A DNA stretch of 46,828 bases from positions 1-46,828 of the forward strand of contig JASHPW010000131.1 of assembly GCA_030037895.1 (NCBI GenBank), read 5' to 3'. Under the pieces are notes generated by a model that worked only from the letters and a program-made list of their open reading frames with translations, ran no database searches and was not told the DNA's origin. Below, in pieces: positions 1-8,898 of the stretch. This DNA is from Xanthobacteraceae bacterium (GTDB taxonomy: Bacteria > Pseudomonadota > Alphaproteobacteria > Rhizobiales > Xanthobacteraceae). Each line of letters opens with the position of its first letter. The first letter of the stretch is position 1. The position numbers and the translations under genes were made by a program.

Positions 1-104
1 AAGGCCAGCATTCGCCGCGCCGCCGCCACATCCTCGCTCCGCTTCGCACACGCGCGCAGGTCCTGTGCCGTGTAATCCCTCCGTGTGATCGCAACCGCCG
101 CCAT
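1..104 (-). CDS. IS630-type transposase, N-terminal edge (partial)
   Basis: A reading frame starts at ATG 104 on the minus strand and runs off the left edge of the window, so only about 34 residues are visible. They begin MAAVAITRRDYTAQDLR and continue with a run ending AAARRMLA. This resembles the N-terminus of IS630-family transposases, where a short lead is followed by a helix ending in ARRMLAIA just before the helix-turn-helix. A plausible ribosome site (GAGGAGG) lies a few bases upstream of the ATG. The element's own terminal repeat should lie between 105 and about 195, but I cannot define it. The call rests on a short stretch and could equally be a decayed copy. Confidence 0.5.
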   Translation of the reverse strand, partial: MAAVAITRRDYTAQDLRACAKRSEDVAAARRMLA

Positions 105-194
105 CCCAGCCTCCTCGCGAATCAAGAATGCCAAGGAATCACATCCGAGCAGCCCACGGAATCCCCCATGAGTCAGAATTAAATGCCGTTGGTA

Positions 195-281
195 TTATCT
201 TCGAATCGTCATCCCGCTCCAAGCTTTTGTATTGTTGCGCGTCCGGATGGAAAACCGGTTCCCACTTTTCCTGGACGCGCT
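195..281. repeat. REP-like intergenic repeat, copy 1 (87 bp)
   Basis: This 87-bp block recurs, with the same length and only a few substitutions, at 12060-12146. Its right part (237-280) can fold. GCGCGTCC pairs with GGACGCGC at the outside, and GGAAAA pairs with TTTTCC inside, around a loop containing CCGGTTCCCAC. It lies between the IS630-like edge and the GFA gene. Hairpin repeats of this kind are widespread between genes of Bradyrhizobium-like genomes. The copy has no coding capacity of its own. Confidence 0.75.
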
Positions 282-300
282 CTCATGGCGAGCCGGAAGG

Positions 301-768
301 CTACCTGAAAACCGCGCGGCGGCGATCGAGGCTGGCTGCCGGCCAAAGCTTCTTGGAGTCGTAGTAGGCGTCAAAAGCAGGCACGCCTTCCGGCAGGGCG
401 ACCCAGGGAAGTTTCGAGCGCACGTAGATGTGCACGTCCGGCGTCAGCGCGGCCGGCTCGTCGAGCGTGCCGACCCGGACGAAGCTCAGCTTGTCCACGC
501 CGCCATAGACGCTCCACACCGCGACCTTGCACGACGCACAGCGGTGGATGATGTGCGGGCGGCCGCTGTCGGTCGGCACCGCCACTGCTTCGGACTCGCC
601 GGACAGGAGCGACACCCGGTCGGCTTCGATCAGCGCATTGAGCACGAAGGCGCTGCCGGTCTGCCGCTGGCAATCGCGGCAATGGCAGCAATGCACGAAC
701 ATCGGCGGCGAGAGGAGACGATAGCGCACCGCGCCGCAGGCGCAGCCGCCGTCCAGAATCTTGGTCAT
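301..768 (-). CDS. GFA-family (glutathione-dependent formaldehyde-activating-like) protein
   Basis: This is a 155-residue protein, the usual size for the GFA/CENP-V fold. The zinc-binding cysteines are present: CACG near residues 9-12, then HCCHCRDCQRQTGSAF around 26-42, where CxxC(R)xxQ is the family signature, and a later CASC pair near residue 77. GFA proteins bind zinc and were named for the enzyme that condenses formaldehyde with glutathione, but most members have no proven substrate. The start at 768 is preceded by GGAGGAG. It is the last of a leftward run of genes (3358 to 301). I infer cytosolic location because no signal or membrane segment is visible. Confidence 0.85.
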   Translation of the reverse strand: MTKILDGGCACGAVRYRLLSPPMFVHCCHCRDCQRQTGSAFVLNALIEADRVSLLSGESEAVAVPTDSGRPHIIHRCASCKVAVWSVYGGVDKLSFVRVGTLDEPAALTPDVHIYVRSKLPWVALPEGVPAFDAYYDSKKLWPAASLDRRRAVFR

Positions 769-845
769 GAGGCTCCTCCGTTGCGGGCAATTGGACTCGC
801 GTTGAATCTTCCGCGCCCGCGAAGCGGCGGGGCGGGAAGAATGAA

Positions 846-1712
846 TTACGCGAACGCCGCCTTGTAAGTCTCCACGAATTGCTTGGTCGTCAGCGGCGGC
901 CGCTTGACCAATTCCTCCACCAGCTTGGTATTCTCGGTCGAGAAGCCGCCGGCATTGCCAAGCTTGGCGATAGTGACGAGGTGCGTCACCAGCCAGTCCG
1001 GCATGTTGCGCGATTTCATGGCCGCCTCGGTCTGCTCGACCGTCACCGGCACGTAGGCGATCGGCCGGCCGAGCACCTGCGAAAAGACGCCGGCGAATTC
1101 GCCGTTGGTCGTGCGCTTGCCGGTGAACTCGTAGGTCTTGCCGGCATGCGGCGCCGGATCGATCAGGATGCGTGCGCCGACCGCGCCGGTGTCACGCACG
1201 TCGGTCCAGGCGATCGGGAAATCTTTCGGATAGGGCATCACGATCTTGCTGTCTGCCTTGATGGAGGCCGCCTGCCCGAGCAGGTTCTGCATGAACAGGC
1301 CCGGGCGCAGGATCGTCCATTTGATGCCGCTTTGCTTGAGCCGCACCTCGATCGCGGCGTGGCCGCGGCCGACGACCGACGCCGAATCCGCAACTGCCAC
1401 CGTGCGGCCGCCGCTAACGCGGACGAGATGTTTGACGCCGGCCTTGAGCGCCGCGTCGAGGACGTTGTTCTGCTGCTCGACCATGCCCGGATTGTGGCCG
1501 GTGACCACGAACACGCTGTCGCAGCCGGCAAGCGCCTTCTCCAGCGCCGCCTTATCCATCAGTTCCGCGATCGCAACTTTGATGTCGGCGCCGAGCACCT
1601 CGCGCGCCTTATCGGCGTTGCGCACCACGGCGACCGGGTTCTGCCCGAGCGCCTTGAGTTCCTTGACCACCGCCCGGCCGGTATTGCCGGTCGCGCCGAC
1701 GACTGCGATCAT
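846..1712 (-). CDS. NAD(P)-binding NmrA-like atypical SDR
   Basis: This 288-residue protein opens directly with a Rossmann dinucleotide motif, VVGATGNTGRAVVKEL (residues 4-19). The GATGxxG pattern is that of NmrA/HSCARG/quinone-oxidoreductase-like atypical short-chain dehydrogenases. The middle contains HLVRVSGG and a WTILRPGLFMQNLL segment, which in this family shapes the substrate pocket. Members act as NAD(P)H-dependent reductases or redox sensors, and the substrate cannot be read from sequence. The gene lies 26 bp after the SDR gene and in the same direction, so the two are probably cotranscribed. Confidence 0.85.
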   Translation of the reverse strand: MIAVVGATGNTGRAVVKELKALGQNPVAVVRNADKAREVLGADIKVAIAELMDKAALEKALAGCDSVFVVTGHNPGMVEQQNNVLDAALKAGVKHLVRVSGGRTVAVADSASVVGRGHAAIEVRLKQSGIKWTILRPGLFMQNLLGQAASIKADSKIVMPYPKDFPIAWTDVRDTGAVGARILIDPAPHAGKTYEFTGKRTTNGEFAGVFSQVLGRPIAYVPVTVEQTEAAMKSRNMPDWLVTHLVTIAKLGNAGGFSTENTKLVEELVKRPPLTTKQFVETYKAAFA

Positions 1713-1738
1713 CGCTTTCGCTCCTGTTCCACGGATTC

Positions 1739-2461
1739 TTAGAGCACCAATTGGTAGCCGCCGTCGACCGCCAGATCGTGCCCGTTCACGGAGCGATTAT
1801 CGAGCAGGAAGAACACGGCGTCGATGACGTCGCTGACCGATGCGAGGCGCTTGGTCGGCGTCTTGGCGGTCAGTGCGTCGAGGAAAGGTTTGGCGCCTTT
1901 ACGGACGGCGGCTTCCCATTTCGGCGAATCGCCGACGAGGCTCGGTGATACGCTGTTCACGCGAACGGGCGCGAGTTCGATCGCGAGCGTGTTCATCACG
2001 CCGACGATGCCGGCTTTGGCAATCGTGATCATAGTCGAGTTCATGTAGGGCCTCGATTTGGCCATGCCGCCGAACAGCACGATCGCCGAGGTCGGCTTGA
2101 GCCGCGGCAGCACGGTGTGTGCGACTTCGACATAGCCGGTGAGCTTGATGTGCAGCGCCTTGTTGGCGGCGGCGAGATCGAAATTTTTGACGCTGGTCGC
2201 CAATTGATCGACCGGCACCAGAACAAGATGATCGATCGGCGGCCCGTCGGCCAAGGCGGCGCGGATCGAGTTGCCGTCGTCGAGTTCGAGGTGCAAGCCG
2301 GCGACGCCGGGCCCGATCGACTTGGCGATCTCCGCCGCGCGGCCGGCGCCGCGGCCGGCGATGGTGAGCTTGCAGCCGAGCGCGTGCGCCGCCTTGGCGA
2401 GCGGCAGCCCGATGCCTGATGTGCCGCCGACGACGACCATATGTTCGTTGGCTTTCGGCAT
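1739..2461 (-). CDS. Short-chain dehydrogenase-like protein lacking the catalytic Tyr
   Basis: This 240-residue protein has the SDR length and fold marks. VVGGTSGIGLPLAKAAHALG near residues 10-29 is the dinucleotide-binding glycine motif, and the C-terminal NGHDLAVDGGYQL segment is typical of classical SDRs. In the active-site region, where YxxxK is expected, the sequence reads ITIAKAGIVG. The lysine is kept but the tyrosine position is isoleucine, and the only nearby tyrosine (RPYMNS) is shifted upstream. The protein may therefore bind NAD(P) without normal dehydrogenase chemistry, or may use another residue. It sits 18 bp downstream of the dehydrogenase gene at 2480-3358 in the same leftward run. 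Confidence 0.85.
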   Translation of the reverse strand: MPKANEHMVVVGGTSGIGLPLAKAAHALGCKLTIAGRGAGRAAEIAKSIGPGVAGLHLELDDGNSIRAALADGPPIDHLVLVPVDQLATSVKNFDLAAANKALHIKLTGYVEVAHTVLPRLKPTSAIVLFGGMAKSRPYMNSTMITIAKAGIVGVMNTLAIELAPVRVNSVSPSLVGDSPKWEAAVRKGAKPFLDALTAKTPTKRLASVSDVIDAVFFLLDNRSVNGHDLAVDGGYQLVL

Positions 2462-2479
2462 GGTATGCTCCCTCGTGAG

Positions 2480-3358
2480 TCAGCGCGGCTTGAGGTTGTT
2501 GGCAATCACCCGCGCGATCACCGCCCAGTCCTCTTCGCCGTAGCCTTGCGCGAGCGCCTGCACCAGATGATCGCGGGCGACATTGCCGGCCGGCAGCGCC
2601 ATGTTCACCTTCTCGGCGGCGTCAATCGCGAGCTTGGCGTCCTTGAGGCCGAGCGGTACGGCGAAGTTCGCCGGCGTAAACGAGTCCTGCTCGATCAGCT
2701 TGCCGTAGGACTTGTAGGGCCCGGCGGAGAAAAGCGTCGCGGTGATGAATTCGTAGAAGTCGGAACGCTGCACGCCGTATCGTGTCGTCAACACGAAGGC
2801 CTCGCTCATGGCTTCGACCGCGGCCAGGATCATGAAGTTGACGGCGAGCTTGACGGCGACCGCGCTCACCGGATCGGCACCGAAGACAAATGTCCGCTGC
2901 CCGACCGCCTCGAACAGCGGCGTGCAGCGGGCGATGCCCTCCGGCGGCCCGGCGGCGATCACGAACAGCTTGCCGGCCGGCGCCATGTCGACGGCACGGC
3001 CGAGCACCGGTGCGGCGACGAATAGGCGCCCGCGTTTGCCGTGCTCGGCGGCGAGCTTGCGCGCGCTGTCGATGCCCGTGGTGGTGCAGGACGCATGCAC
3101 GCACGCCTTCGGCAGCCGGTCGATCAGGCCGCTTTCGAAAATCACCGCGTCCTCGGCCGCGCCGTCAGTCACGCACGTGATCAGCGCGTCGACATCGCCG
3201 ATCGCCTGCGGCGATGAGACGTGCGTCGCGCCGGCCTCGGTGAGCGGCCGCGCCTTGTCGGGAGTGCGGTTATAGACGGTGAGGGCGTGCCCGCGCTTGC
3301 GGATATTGAGCGCCATGGGCGCGCCCATGATGCCCAGTCCGATGAAGCCTACTTTCAT
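2480..3358 (-). CDS. 3-hydroxyisobutyrate dehydrogenase-family NAD(P)-dependent oxidoreductase
   Basis: This is a 292-residue protein of the beta-hydroxyacid dehydrogenase family. The N-terminal dinucleotide site reads GFIGLGIMGAPMALNI (residues 4-19), followed by the VYNRTPDKA stretch that binds the cofactor ribose. The catalytic lysine lies in VKLAVNFM, the usual position in the all-helical C-terminal half. Family members oxidise 3-hydroxyisobutyrate, tartronate semialdehyde or related hydroxyacids, and the exact substrate is open. It is the first gene of the leftward cluster (3358 to 301), and the divergent alpha/beta hydrolase starts 150 bp away, so promoters probably lie in 3359-3507. 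Confidence 0.88.
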   Translation of the reverse strand: MKVGFIGLGIMGAPMALNIRKRGHALTVYNRTPDKARPLTEAGATHVSSPQAIGDVDALITCVTDGAAEDAVIFESGLIDRLPKACVHASCTTTGIDSARKLAAEHGKRGRLFVAAPVLGRAVDMAPAGKLFVIAAGPPEGIARCTPLFEAVGQRTFVFGADPVSAVAVKLAVNFMILAAVEAMSEAFVLTTRYGVQRSDFYEFITATLFSAGPYKSYGKLIEQDSFTPANFAVPLGLKDAKLAIDAAEKVNMALPAGNVARDHLVQALAQGYGEEDWAVIARVIANNLKPR

Positions 3359-3507
3359 GGCAAACCCGACGCGTTGCTCACGTGAACGCCTGCGCCCGGC
3401 AAGCCCTTATCAGCTTTGCGGCAGGCTTGAAAATCCCGGTTTGCCGGGCCTTCGCGTTGCGCTAATAGTCAAAGGGGGGGCGGCGGCGACCGATCCGAGG
3501 GACGGGA

Positions 3508-4230
3508 ATGTCGCAGTTTTTATTGATCCACGGTGCATTTCACGGCGCCTGGTGCTGGGAAAAGACCGTCGCCGAACTCGAAAAGCGCGGCCATCAGGCC
3601 AAAGCGATCGATTTGCCCGGTCAGGGCCGGGACCAAACGCCGCTCAAGGACGTTACGCTCGACGCGATGGCCAAAAGGATCGTGGAGGCGCTGGCGGCTT
3701 TCCCCGCGCCGGCGGTTTTGGTCGGCCATTCCATGGGCGGCATCGCCATTTCGGTCGCCGGCGAGACGGCGCCTTATCCCAACGAACGCATCAAGACGCT
3801 CGTTTACCTGAGCGCGTTCCTGCCGCGAGACGGCGAGACGTTGCTCGACATCGAAAAGCGCAATCCGAATCCGGTCGTGCCGAAAAGCATGATCTTCGAC
3901 TCCGACCACGTCAGCGGAACGATCATGCCGGACAAGGTCAAGGAGATATTCTATCACGATTGCACCGACGCCGATGTGGCGTTCGCCAAGGCACGATTAC
4001 GTCCGCAGGCGCTCACCCCGCTGACGACTCCCGTCCATGTGACGGCGAAGCATTTCGGCCGCATTCCCCGCGTCTTTATCGAGTGCACCGACGATCGCGC
4101 GCTTTCCCTCGACATTCAGCGCGATATGATCGCCAAATCGCCGCCGGTCGATGTGCGTCGCCTGCATTCGAGCCATTCCCCCTTCCTGTCGATGCCGGAC
4201 CGGCTTGCGGCGGTCTTGTCCGATTTGTGA
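3508..4230 (+). CDS. Alpha/beta hydrolase (esterase/hydroxynitrile lyase-like family)
   Basis: This is a 240-residue single-domain alpha/beta hydrolase. The oxyanion-hole motif LLIHGAFHGAWCWE (residues 6-19), nucleophile elbow VGHSMGG (about 71-77), acid region ECTDDRALS and histidine in HSSHSPF near the C-terminus form a complete Ser-Asp-His triad in the expected order. HGAxHGAWCW is typical of the plant-type methylesterase/hydroxynitrile lyase branch and of bacterial EstC-like esterases. Substrate unknown. The gene is transcribed divergently from the oxidoreductase cluster and followed 54 bp later by the M24 gene. Confidence 0.88.
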   Translation: MSQFLLIHGAFHGAWCWEKTVAELEKRGHQAKAIDLPGQGRDQTPLKDVTLDAMAKRIVEALAAFPAPAVLVGHSMGGIAISVAGETAPYPNERIKTLVYLSAFLPRDGETLLDIEKRNPNPVVPKSMIFDSDHVSGTIMPDKVKEIFYHDCTDADVAFAKARLRPQALTPLTTPVHVTAKHFGRIPRVFIECTDDRALSLDIQRDMIAKSPPVDVRRLHSSHSPFLSMPDRLAAVLSDL

Positions 4231-4284
4231 GAATATCTCCGCCGGCCGCCGCGGCCCAACGCGTCAACAAAGCGAGGAACGCCG

Positions 4285-5538
4285 ATGAAATACAATCGCA
4301 AGCAAGCGACCGCGTCCTGGGGCACGATGGCCAAGGACTGGGAGAAAGGCATCGATTACGACCGCCTGCACAAGGAGCGCGTCAAGCGCGCACAGGCGGC
4401 GATCCGCCACGCCGGGCTCGGCGCCGTCCTCGCGTTCAACTTCGACAACATCCGCTACATCACCGGCACCCATATCGGCGAATGGGCACGCGACAAGTTC
4501 ATGCGCTACGCGCTCTGCCCGGTCGTCGGCGAGCCGATGCTGTGGGACCCGGCGCCGCCGGCCAAGCGCATCTCCTCGCCGTGGATCGCCGACAATGTCG
4601 CCGCGCCCATTTCGACCATGCAGGGCGGCTTGCCGCTGCAGCTCAACATTCAGGGCGATTTCGCCAAGCAGATCAAGAAAGTGCTGGTCAAGCTCGGCAT
4701 CGACAAGGAGCCGATCGGCATCGATCTCATGGAACTGCCGATGCTGCGCGCGTTGGAGAAGGAAGGCATCGAGGTGGTCGACGGCCAGCAGGCGATGCTC
4801 GACGCCCGCGAGGTGAAGACCGCCGACGAGATCGAGCTTCTGAAAATGGCCTGCGCCATGGTCGACGCCACTTACGTCGACATCGCCCGCGCCATCCGCC
4901 CAGGCACGCGCGAGAACGAACTGGTCGCCATCGCCCACGACCGGCTGTTCCGGCTCGGCTCGGAGCGGGTCGAGTGCGTCAACTCGGTATCGGGCCAACG
5001 CGGCCGGCCGCATTCGCACACCTTCTCCGACCGTATCATCCAGCCGGGCGACATGGTGTTCCTCGACATCATGCATTCGTTCAACGGCTACCGCACCTGC
5101 TACTACCGCACCTTCATCTGCGGCCAGCCGAACAAATACCAGATCGACGCCTACGAGACCGCGTCGAAATGGATTTCCGCCTCGATCGACATGATCCGGC
5201 CCGGCATCACGCCCGACCAGGTGGCGCAGGTGTGGCCCGATGCGCAGGAGTTCGGCTATCGCGACGAGGCCGAGGCTTTCCTCCTGCAATATGGCCACGG
5301 CGTTGGCCTCTCCTTGTGGGAACGGCCGATCATCTCCAAGCGCTATACCGGGCAGAACACGCCGCTCAAGGAGGGCATGGTGTTCGCGCTCGAGACTTGG
5401 AAAGGCGCCGAGGACGGCTCCGGCGCCGCGCGCATCGAGGAAGAAGTCGTGGTCACCAAGGACGGCTGCCAGATCATCACCAACTTCCCCTCCGACCGGC
5501 TCATCTCCTGCGGGCTCCCCGGCTGCGAGGTATTTTAG
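4285..5538 (+). CDS. M24-family peptidase-fold protein (Xaa-Pro dipeptidase/creatinase-like)
   Basis: This 417-residue protein has the two-domain creatinase/prolidase layout. The N-terminal domain contains NFDNIRYITGTHIGEWARDK (about residues 52-71). The C-terminal pita-bread domain contains FLDIMHSFNGYRTCYYRTF (about 258-276), QYGHGVGLSLWERP (about 336-349) and VFALETWKG plus RIEEEVVV, which supply the His and Glu metal ligands. One of the two usual Asp ligands appears replaced: the family pattern GYxSDxxRTF reads GYRTCYYRTF here. It may be a metal-independent member (as creatinase is) or act on a non-peptide substrate. No signal peptide is seen. Confidence 0.82.
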   Translation: MKYNRKQATASWGTMAKDWEKGIDYDRLHKERVKRAQAAIRHAGLGAVLAFNFDNIRYITGTHIGEWARDKFMRYALCPVVGEPMLWDPAPPAKRISSPWIADNVAAPISTMQGGLPLQLNIQGDFAKQIKKVLVKLGIDKEPIGIDLMELPMLRALEKEGIEVVDGQQAMLDAREVKTADEIELLKMACAMVDATYVDIARAIRPGTRENELVAIAHDRLFRLGSERVECVNSVSGQRGRPHSHTFSDRIIQPGDMVFLDIMHSFNGYRTCYYRTFICGQPNKYQIDAYETASKWISASIDMIRPGITPDQVAQVWPDAQEFGYRDEAEAFLLQYGHGVGLSLWERPIISKRYTGQNTPLKEGMVFALETWKGAEDGSGAARIEEEVVVTKDGCQIITNFPSDRLISCGLPGCEVF

Positions 5539-5541
5539 TTT

Positions 5542-5630
5542 CCCTCTCCCCTTGTGGGAGAGGGTGCCGAGCGAGGCGGGTAAGGATTGCGCCGCAAAAA
5601 AATTGCACGACTGAACCGCAAGGGGAGAGG
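5542..5630. repeat. Intergenic inverted-repeat element
   Basis: CCTCTCCCCTTG (5543-5554) is repeated in inverted orientation as CAAGGGGAGAGG (5619-5630), a perfect 12-bp pair about 64 bp apart. The left arm also overlaps a local hairpin, CCCTCTCCCC with GGGAGAGGG. This CCCTCTCCCC...GGGAGAGGG type is a common intergenic repeat in Rhizobiales. It lies just after the M24 stop codon and may end that transcript. The rest of 5631-5769 shows no gene. Confidence 0.6.
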
Positions 5631-5769
5631 AAAGGCGAGCAAGCGTCGGCCCAGCGTGTAAGCAATCGTGAGGTGAGCGAAGGCGCGAAGCGGCGCGCCC
5701 ACGTTAAAATTCAACGCCAACATCCGCGTCGGCTTCGTTTTGCTCAGCCCACCTTCATCGCTCGGCCTT

Positions 5770-6120
5770 TTACCCCAGAAAGCCGCGCAGCCTTTGGCTC
5801 ACCCTGCGGGCCGCCGCCCTATCGAGCCGGCCGATGTGGCGGTCGATGCGACTTGGTTCGATGCAGGCGATCTTGGGCGGCCGCACCACCGACGATGCCG
5901 GCAATCCTGAGAGTTCAAGATCGGCGACCGGGACGTCGGACGGCCAGCGTTCATTGTCGGCGCTGGTGATCATGGCGAGCCACACCAGGCCGTACAGGGC
6001 GAGCCTGCGGTTGGAAATGATCAGCGCAGGACGGCGCCTCTCGGCGAGGCGATCGGCATAGGGAAAAGGCACGACGACCACGTCGAACGGCTCGAATCGC
6101 TCGTCGTCAGAGGTCGCCAT
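5770..6120 (-). CDS. PemK/MazF-family toxin
   Basis: From the ATG at 6120 this is a 116-residue protein. An upstream in-frame start at 6210 exists but gives an arginine-rich lead unlike the family. The N-terminus FDVVVVPFPYADRLAERRRPALI is the MazF/PemK opening (beta strand, then the PFP...RPALII loop), and the rest keeps the compact beta-barrel pattern. Known MazF/PemK proteins are sequence-specific endoribonucleases that arrest growth until bound by an antitoxin. Here the gene overlaps by 14 bp a very short upstream frame (6107-6205) that looks like only the toxin-binding tail of an antitoxin. The toxin may be held silent, controlled elsewhere, or inactive. Confidence 0.75.
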   Translation of the reverse strand: MATSDDERFEPFDVVVVPFPYADRLAERRRPALIISNRRLALYGLVWLAMITSADNERWPSDVPVADLELSGLPASSVVRPPKIACIEPSRIDRHIGRLDRAAARRVSQRLRGFLG

Positions 6121-6205
6121 ACGCCTTCTCATCGGCTTCGCCGGACCATTCGGAGAAGGACGCGAAGGGATCGTCCGTTCCCACCGCCGGTGCCTTGTCG
6201 AGCAA
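6107..6205 (-). pseudogene. MazE-type antitoxin remnant (toxin-binding tail only)
   Basis: The frame ends with DDPFASFSEWSGEADEKAYG plus DL and a stop, overlapping the toxin start. This acidic tail ending in EADEKAYxDL is characteristic of AbrB/MazE-like antitoxins paired with MazF. Upstream in the same frame there is a TAA about 30 bp before the tail, and the expected DNA-binding half is not found in any frame without stops. Pieces in other frames (an ATG at 6296 giving only 14 codons) suggest decay by frameshift. A GAGGAGG lies five to six bases before a TTG at 6205, so a 32-residue tail peptide could still be translated. Confidence 0.5.
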
Positions 6206-6428
6206 AACACCCTCCTCGGTCAGGCGTTTACCGCCTTACGTCTTACAGGCCCTATGGTCTCCGATCTAGAGACAGTCCTCGACTTTTGTCGCTCATGGTG
6301 TTTCTCCCCTGAGAAATCCCGCTCGGTCAGGAACGCTATCGCGCCGCGGGGGAACGGCTTTGCTTTTCCTCTACCTTTCCCGTGCACGGGGCGAGTCGGA
6401 TTGGTGTGAGCAAGCCGGGTGAGGAGGC

Positions 6429-7622
<1,194 letters not shown>

Positions 7623-7690
7623 GCGGTAAATACCAGATTAGACTTGTCCCGCCGCCAGTGTCTTTGCGGAACGTCAACGAGGCTCCGGTC

Positions 7691-8833
7691 ATGCCGACTT
7701 CTGCGGTTATTCGCGTTGCACTGATTTTTGCCGGCGCGACGCTTGTCGCCGCCTGCGGGCAAAATAACCGCTACGCCGCGCCGTCGCCTCCCAAAGTCAC
7801 GGTCGCCAAGCCAGTCGAGCAGAACGTCAGCAACTATTTTGAAGCGACCGGCAACACCGCAGCCATCAACACGGTCGATCTCGTCGCGCGCGTGCAGGGC
7901 TTTGTGCAGGCAGTCGGCTATTCGGACGGCGATTTTGTGAAGAAAGGTACATCCTTGTTCACAATCGAGCCCGAGCCCTACCGCCTCAAAGTCGAGGCCG
8001 CGAAAGCGTCGGTCAGCAGCGCTCAGGCCGCGTTGACACGGTCAGAAACCGAATACAGACGCCAAGCCGAACTTGTCGCCAAGCAGTCAACCGCCGTCTC
8101 CACCTACGATCAGGCGGTGGCGCAGCGCGATTCGGACCGCGCCAGCTTGCAGTCGGCGCAATCTAACGAGCAACAAGCCGAAATCACTCTCGGCTATACC
8201 GACGTAAAGGCGCCGTTCGACGGGGTCGTGACCGCACGTCAGGTCTCTGTTGGCGAGCTTGTCGGCGCGGGCACGACGCCGACGGAGTTGGCGACCATCG
8301 TCCAGCTCGATCCGATCTACGTCAATTTTACCGCCAGCGAACGCGACGTCCAGCAAATTCGCGGTAATCTCGCGCGCAGCGGCCGCAGCGTCTCCGATTT
8401 GTTGGGTATCTCCGTCGAAATCGGGCTGCAAACAGAAAGCGGCTATCCGCATCGCGGCAAGCTCAACTACATCGCGCCGACGGTCGATCCGTCGACCGGC
8501 ACGCTGACCGCGCGCGCTATCCTGGAGAATTCCGATCGCGTCCTGCTGCCGGGTTATTTCGCGCGCGTACGCGTCCCTTCGGAGCCGCATCCGGCTTTGC
8601 TGGTGCCCGATGTCGCGCTTGGCAGTGACCAGGGCGGGCGCTACGTGCTCATCGTCAACAAGGACGATGTGGTCGAGCAGCGCCGCGTCGATCCCGGCCA
8701 ATTGGTCGGCGAGCTGCGCGTGATCACGAGCGGCGTAACCAAGGACGATCGCATCGTCATCGGCGGCATCATGCGGGCGATCCCGGGACAAAAGGTGAAT
8801 GCCGAGCTGAAAGCGGTAGCGGCGACGAAATAG
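7691..8833 (+). CDS. RND efflux periplasmic adaptor (MexA/AcrA-type lipoprotein)
   Basis: The ATG at 7691 gives a 380-residue protein whose first residues form a lipoprotein signal with lipobox LVAAC (Cys 22). An earlier in-frame start at 7619 would bury that signal. It then shows the adaptor order: VDLVARVQGFVQAVGYSDGD (lipoyl half), alpha-helical hairpin rich in Ala/Gln, GYTDVKAPFDGVVTARQVSV (second lipoyl half), beta-barrel with DPIYVNFTASERDV, and membrane-proximal VPDVALGSDQ. The lipid-anchored adaptor links the inner-membrane pump to an outer-membrane channel. It pairs with the permease 65 bp downstream. No outer-membrane factor gene is in the window. Confidence 0.92.
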   Translation: MPTSAVIRVALIFAGATLVAACGQNNRYAAPSPPKVTVAKPVEQNVSNYFEATGNTAAINTVDLVARVQGFVQAVGYSDGDFVKKGTSLFTIEPEPYRLKVEAAKASVSSAQAALTRSETEYRRQAELVAKQSTAVSTYDQAVAQRDSDRASLQSAQSNEQQAEITLGYTDVKAPFDGVVTARQVSVGELVGAGTTPTELATIVQLDPIYVNFTASERDVQQIRGNLARSGRSVSDLLGISVEIGLQTESGYPHRGKLNYIAPTVDPSTGTLTARAILENSDRVLLPGYFARVRVPSEPHPALLVPDVALGSDQGGRYVLIVNKDDVVEQRRVDPGQLVGELRVITSGVTKDDRIVIGGIMRAIPGQKVNAELKAVAATK

Positions 8834-8898
8834 ATCAAGATTGAATTTCGCGGGCTGGCTTCCTGCTTGCGCGGGAATGGGCGGAGAGAAGCTGAACG

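Noticed and set aside
4264-5298. Minus-strand 344-codon frame opposite the M24 gene
   Set aside because: Shadow of a gene with recognisable M24 motifs; no family features of its own.
3279-5969. Plus-strand 896-codon open frame
   Set aside because: It runs across the oxidoreductase start, the alpha/beta hydrolase and the M24 gene in another frame. Its translation is Arg/Gly/Ala-rich with no domain, a GC-rich shadow.
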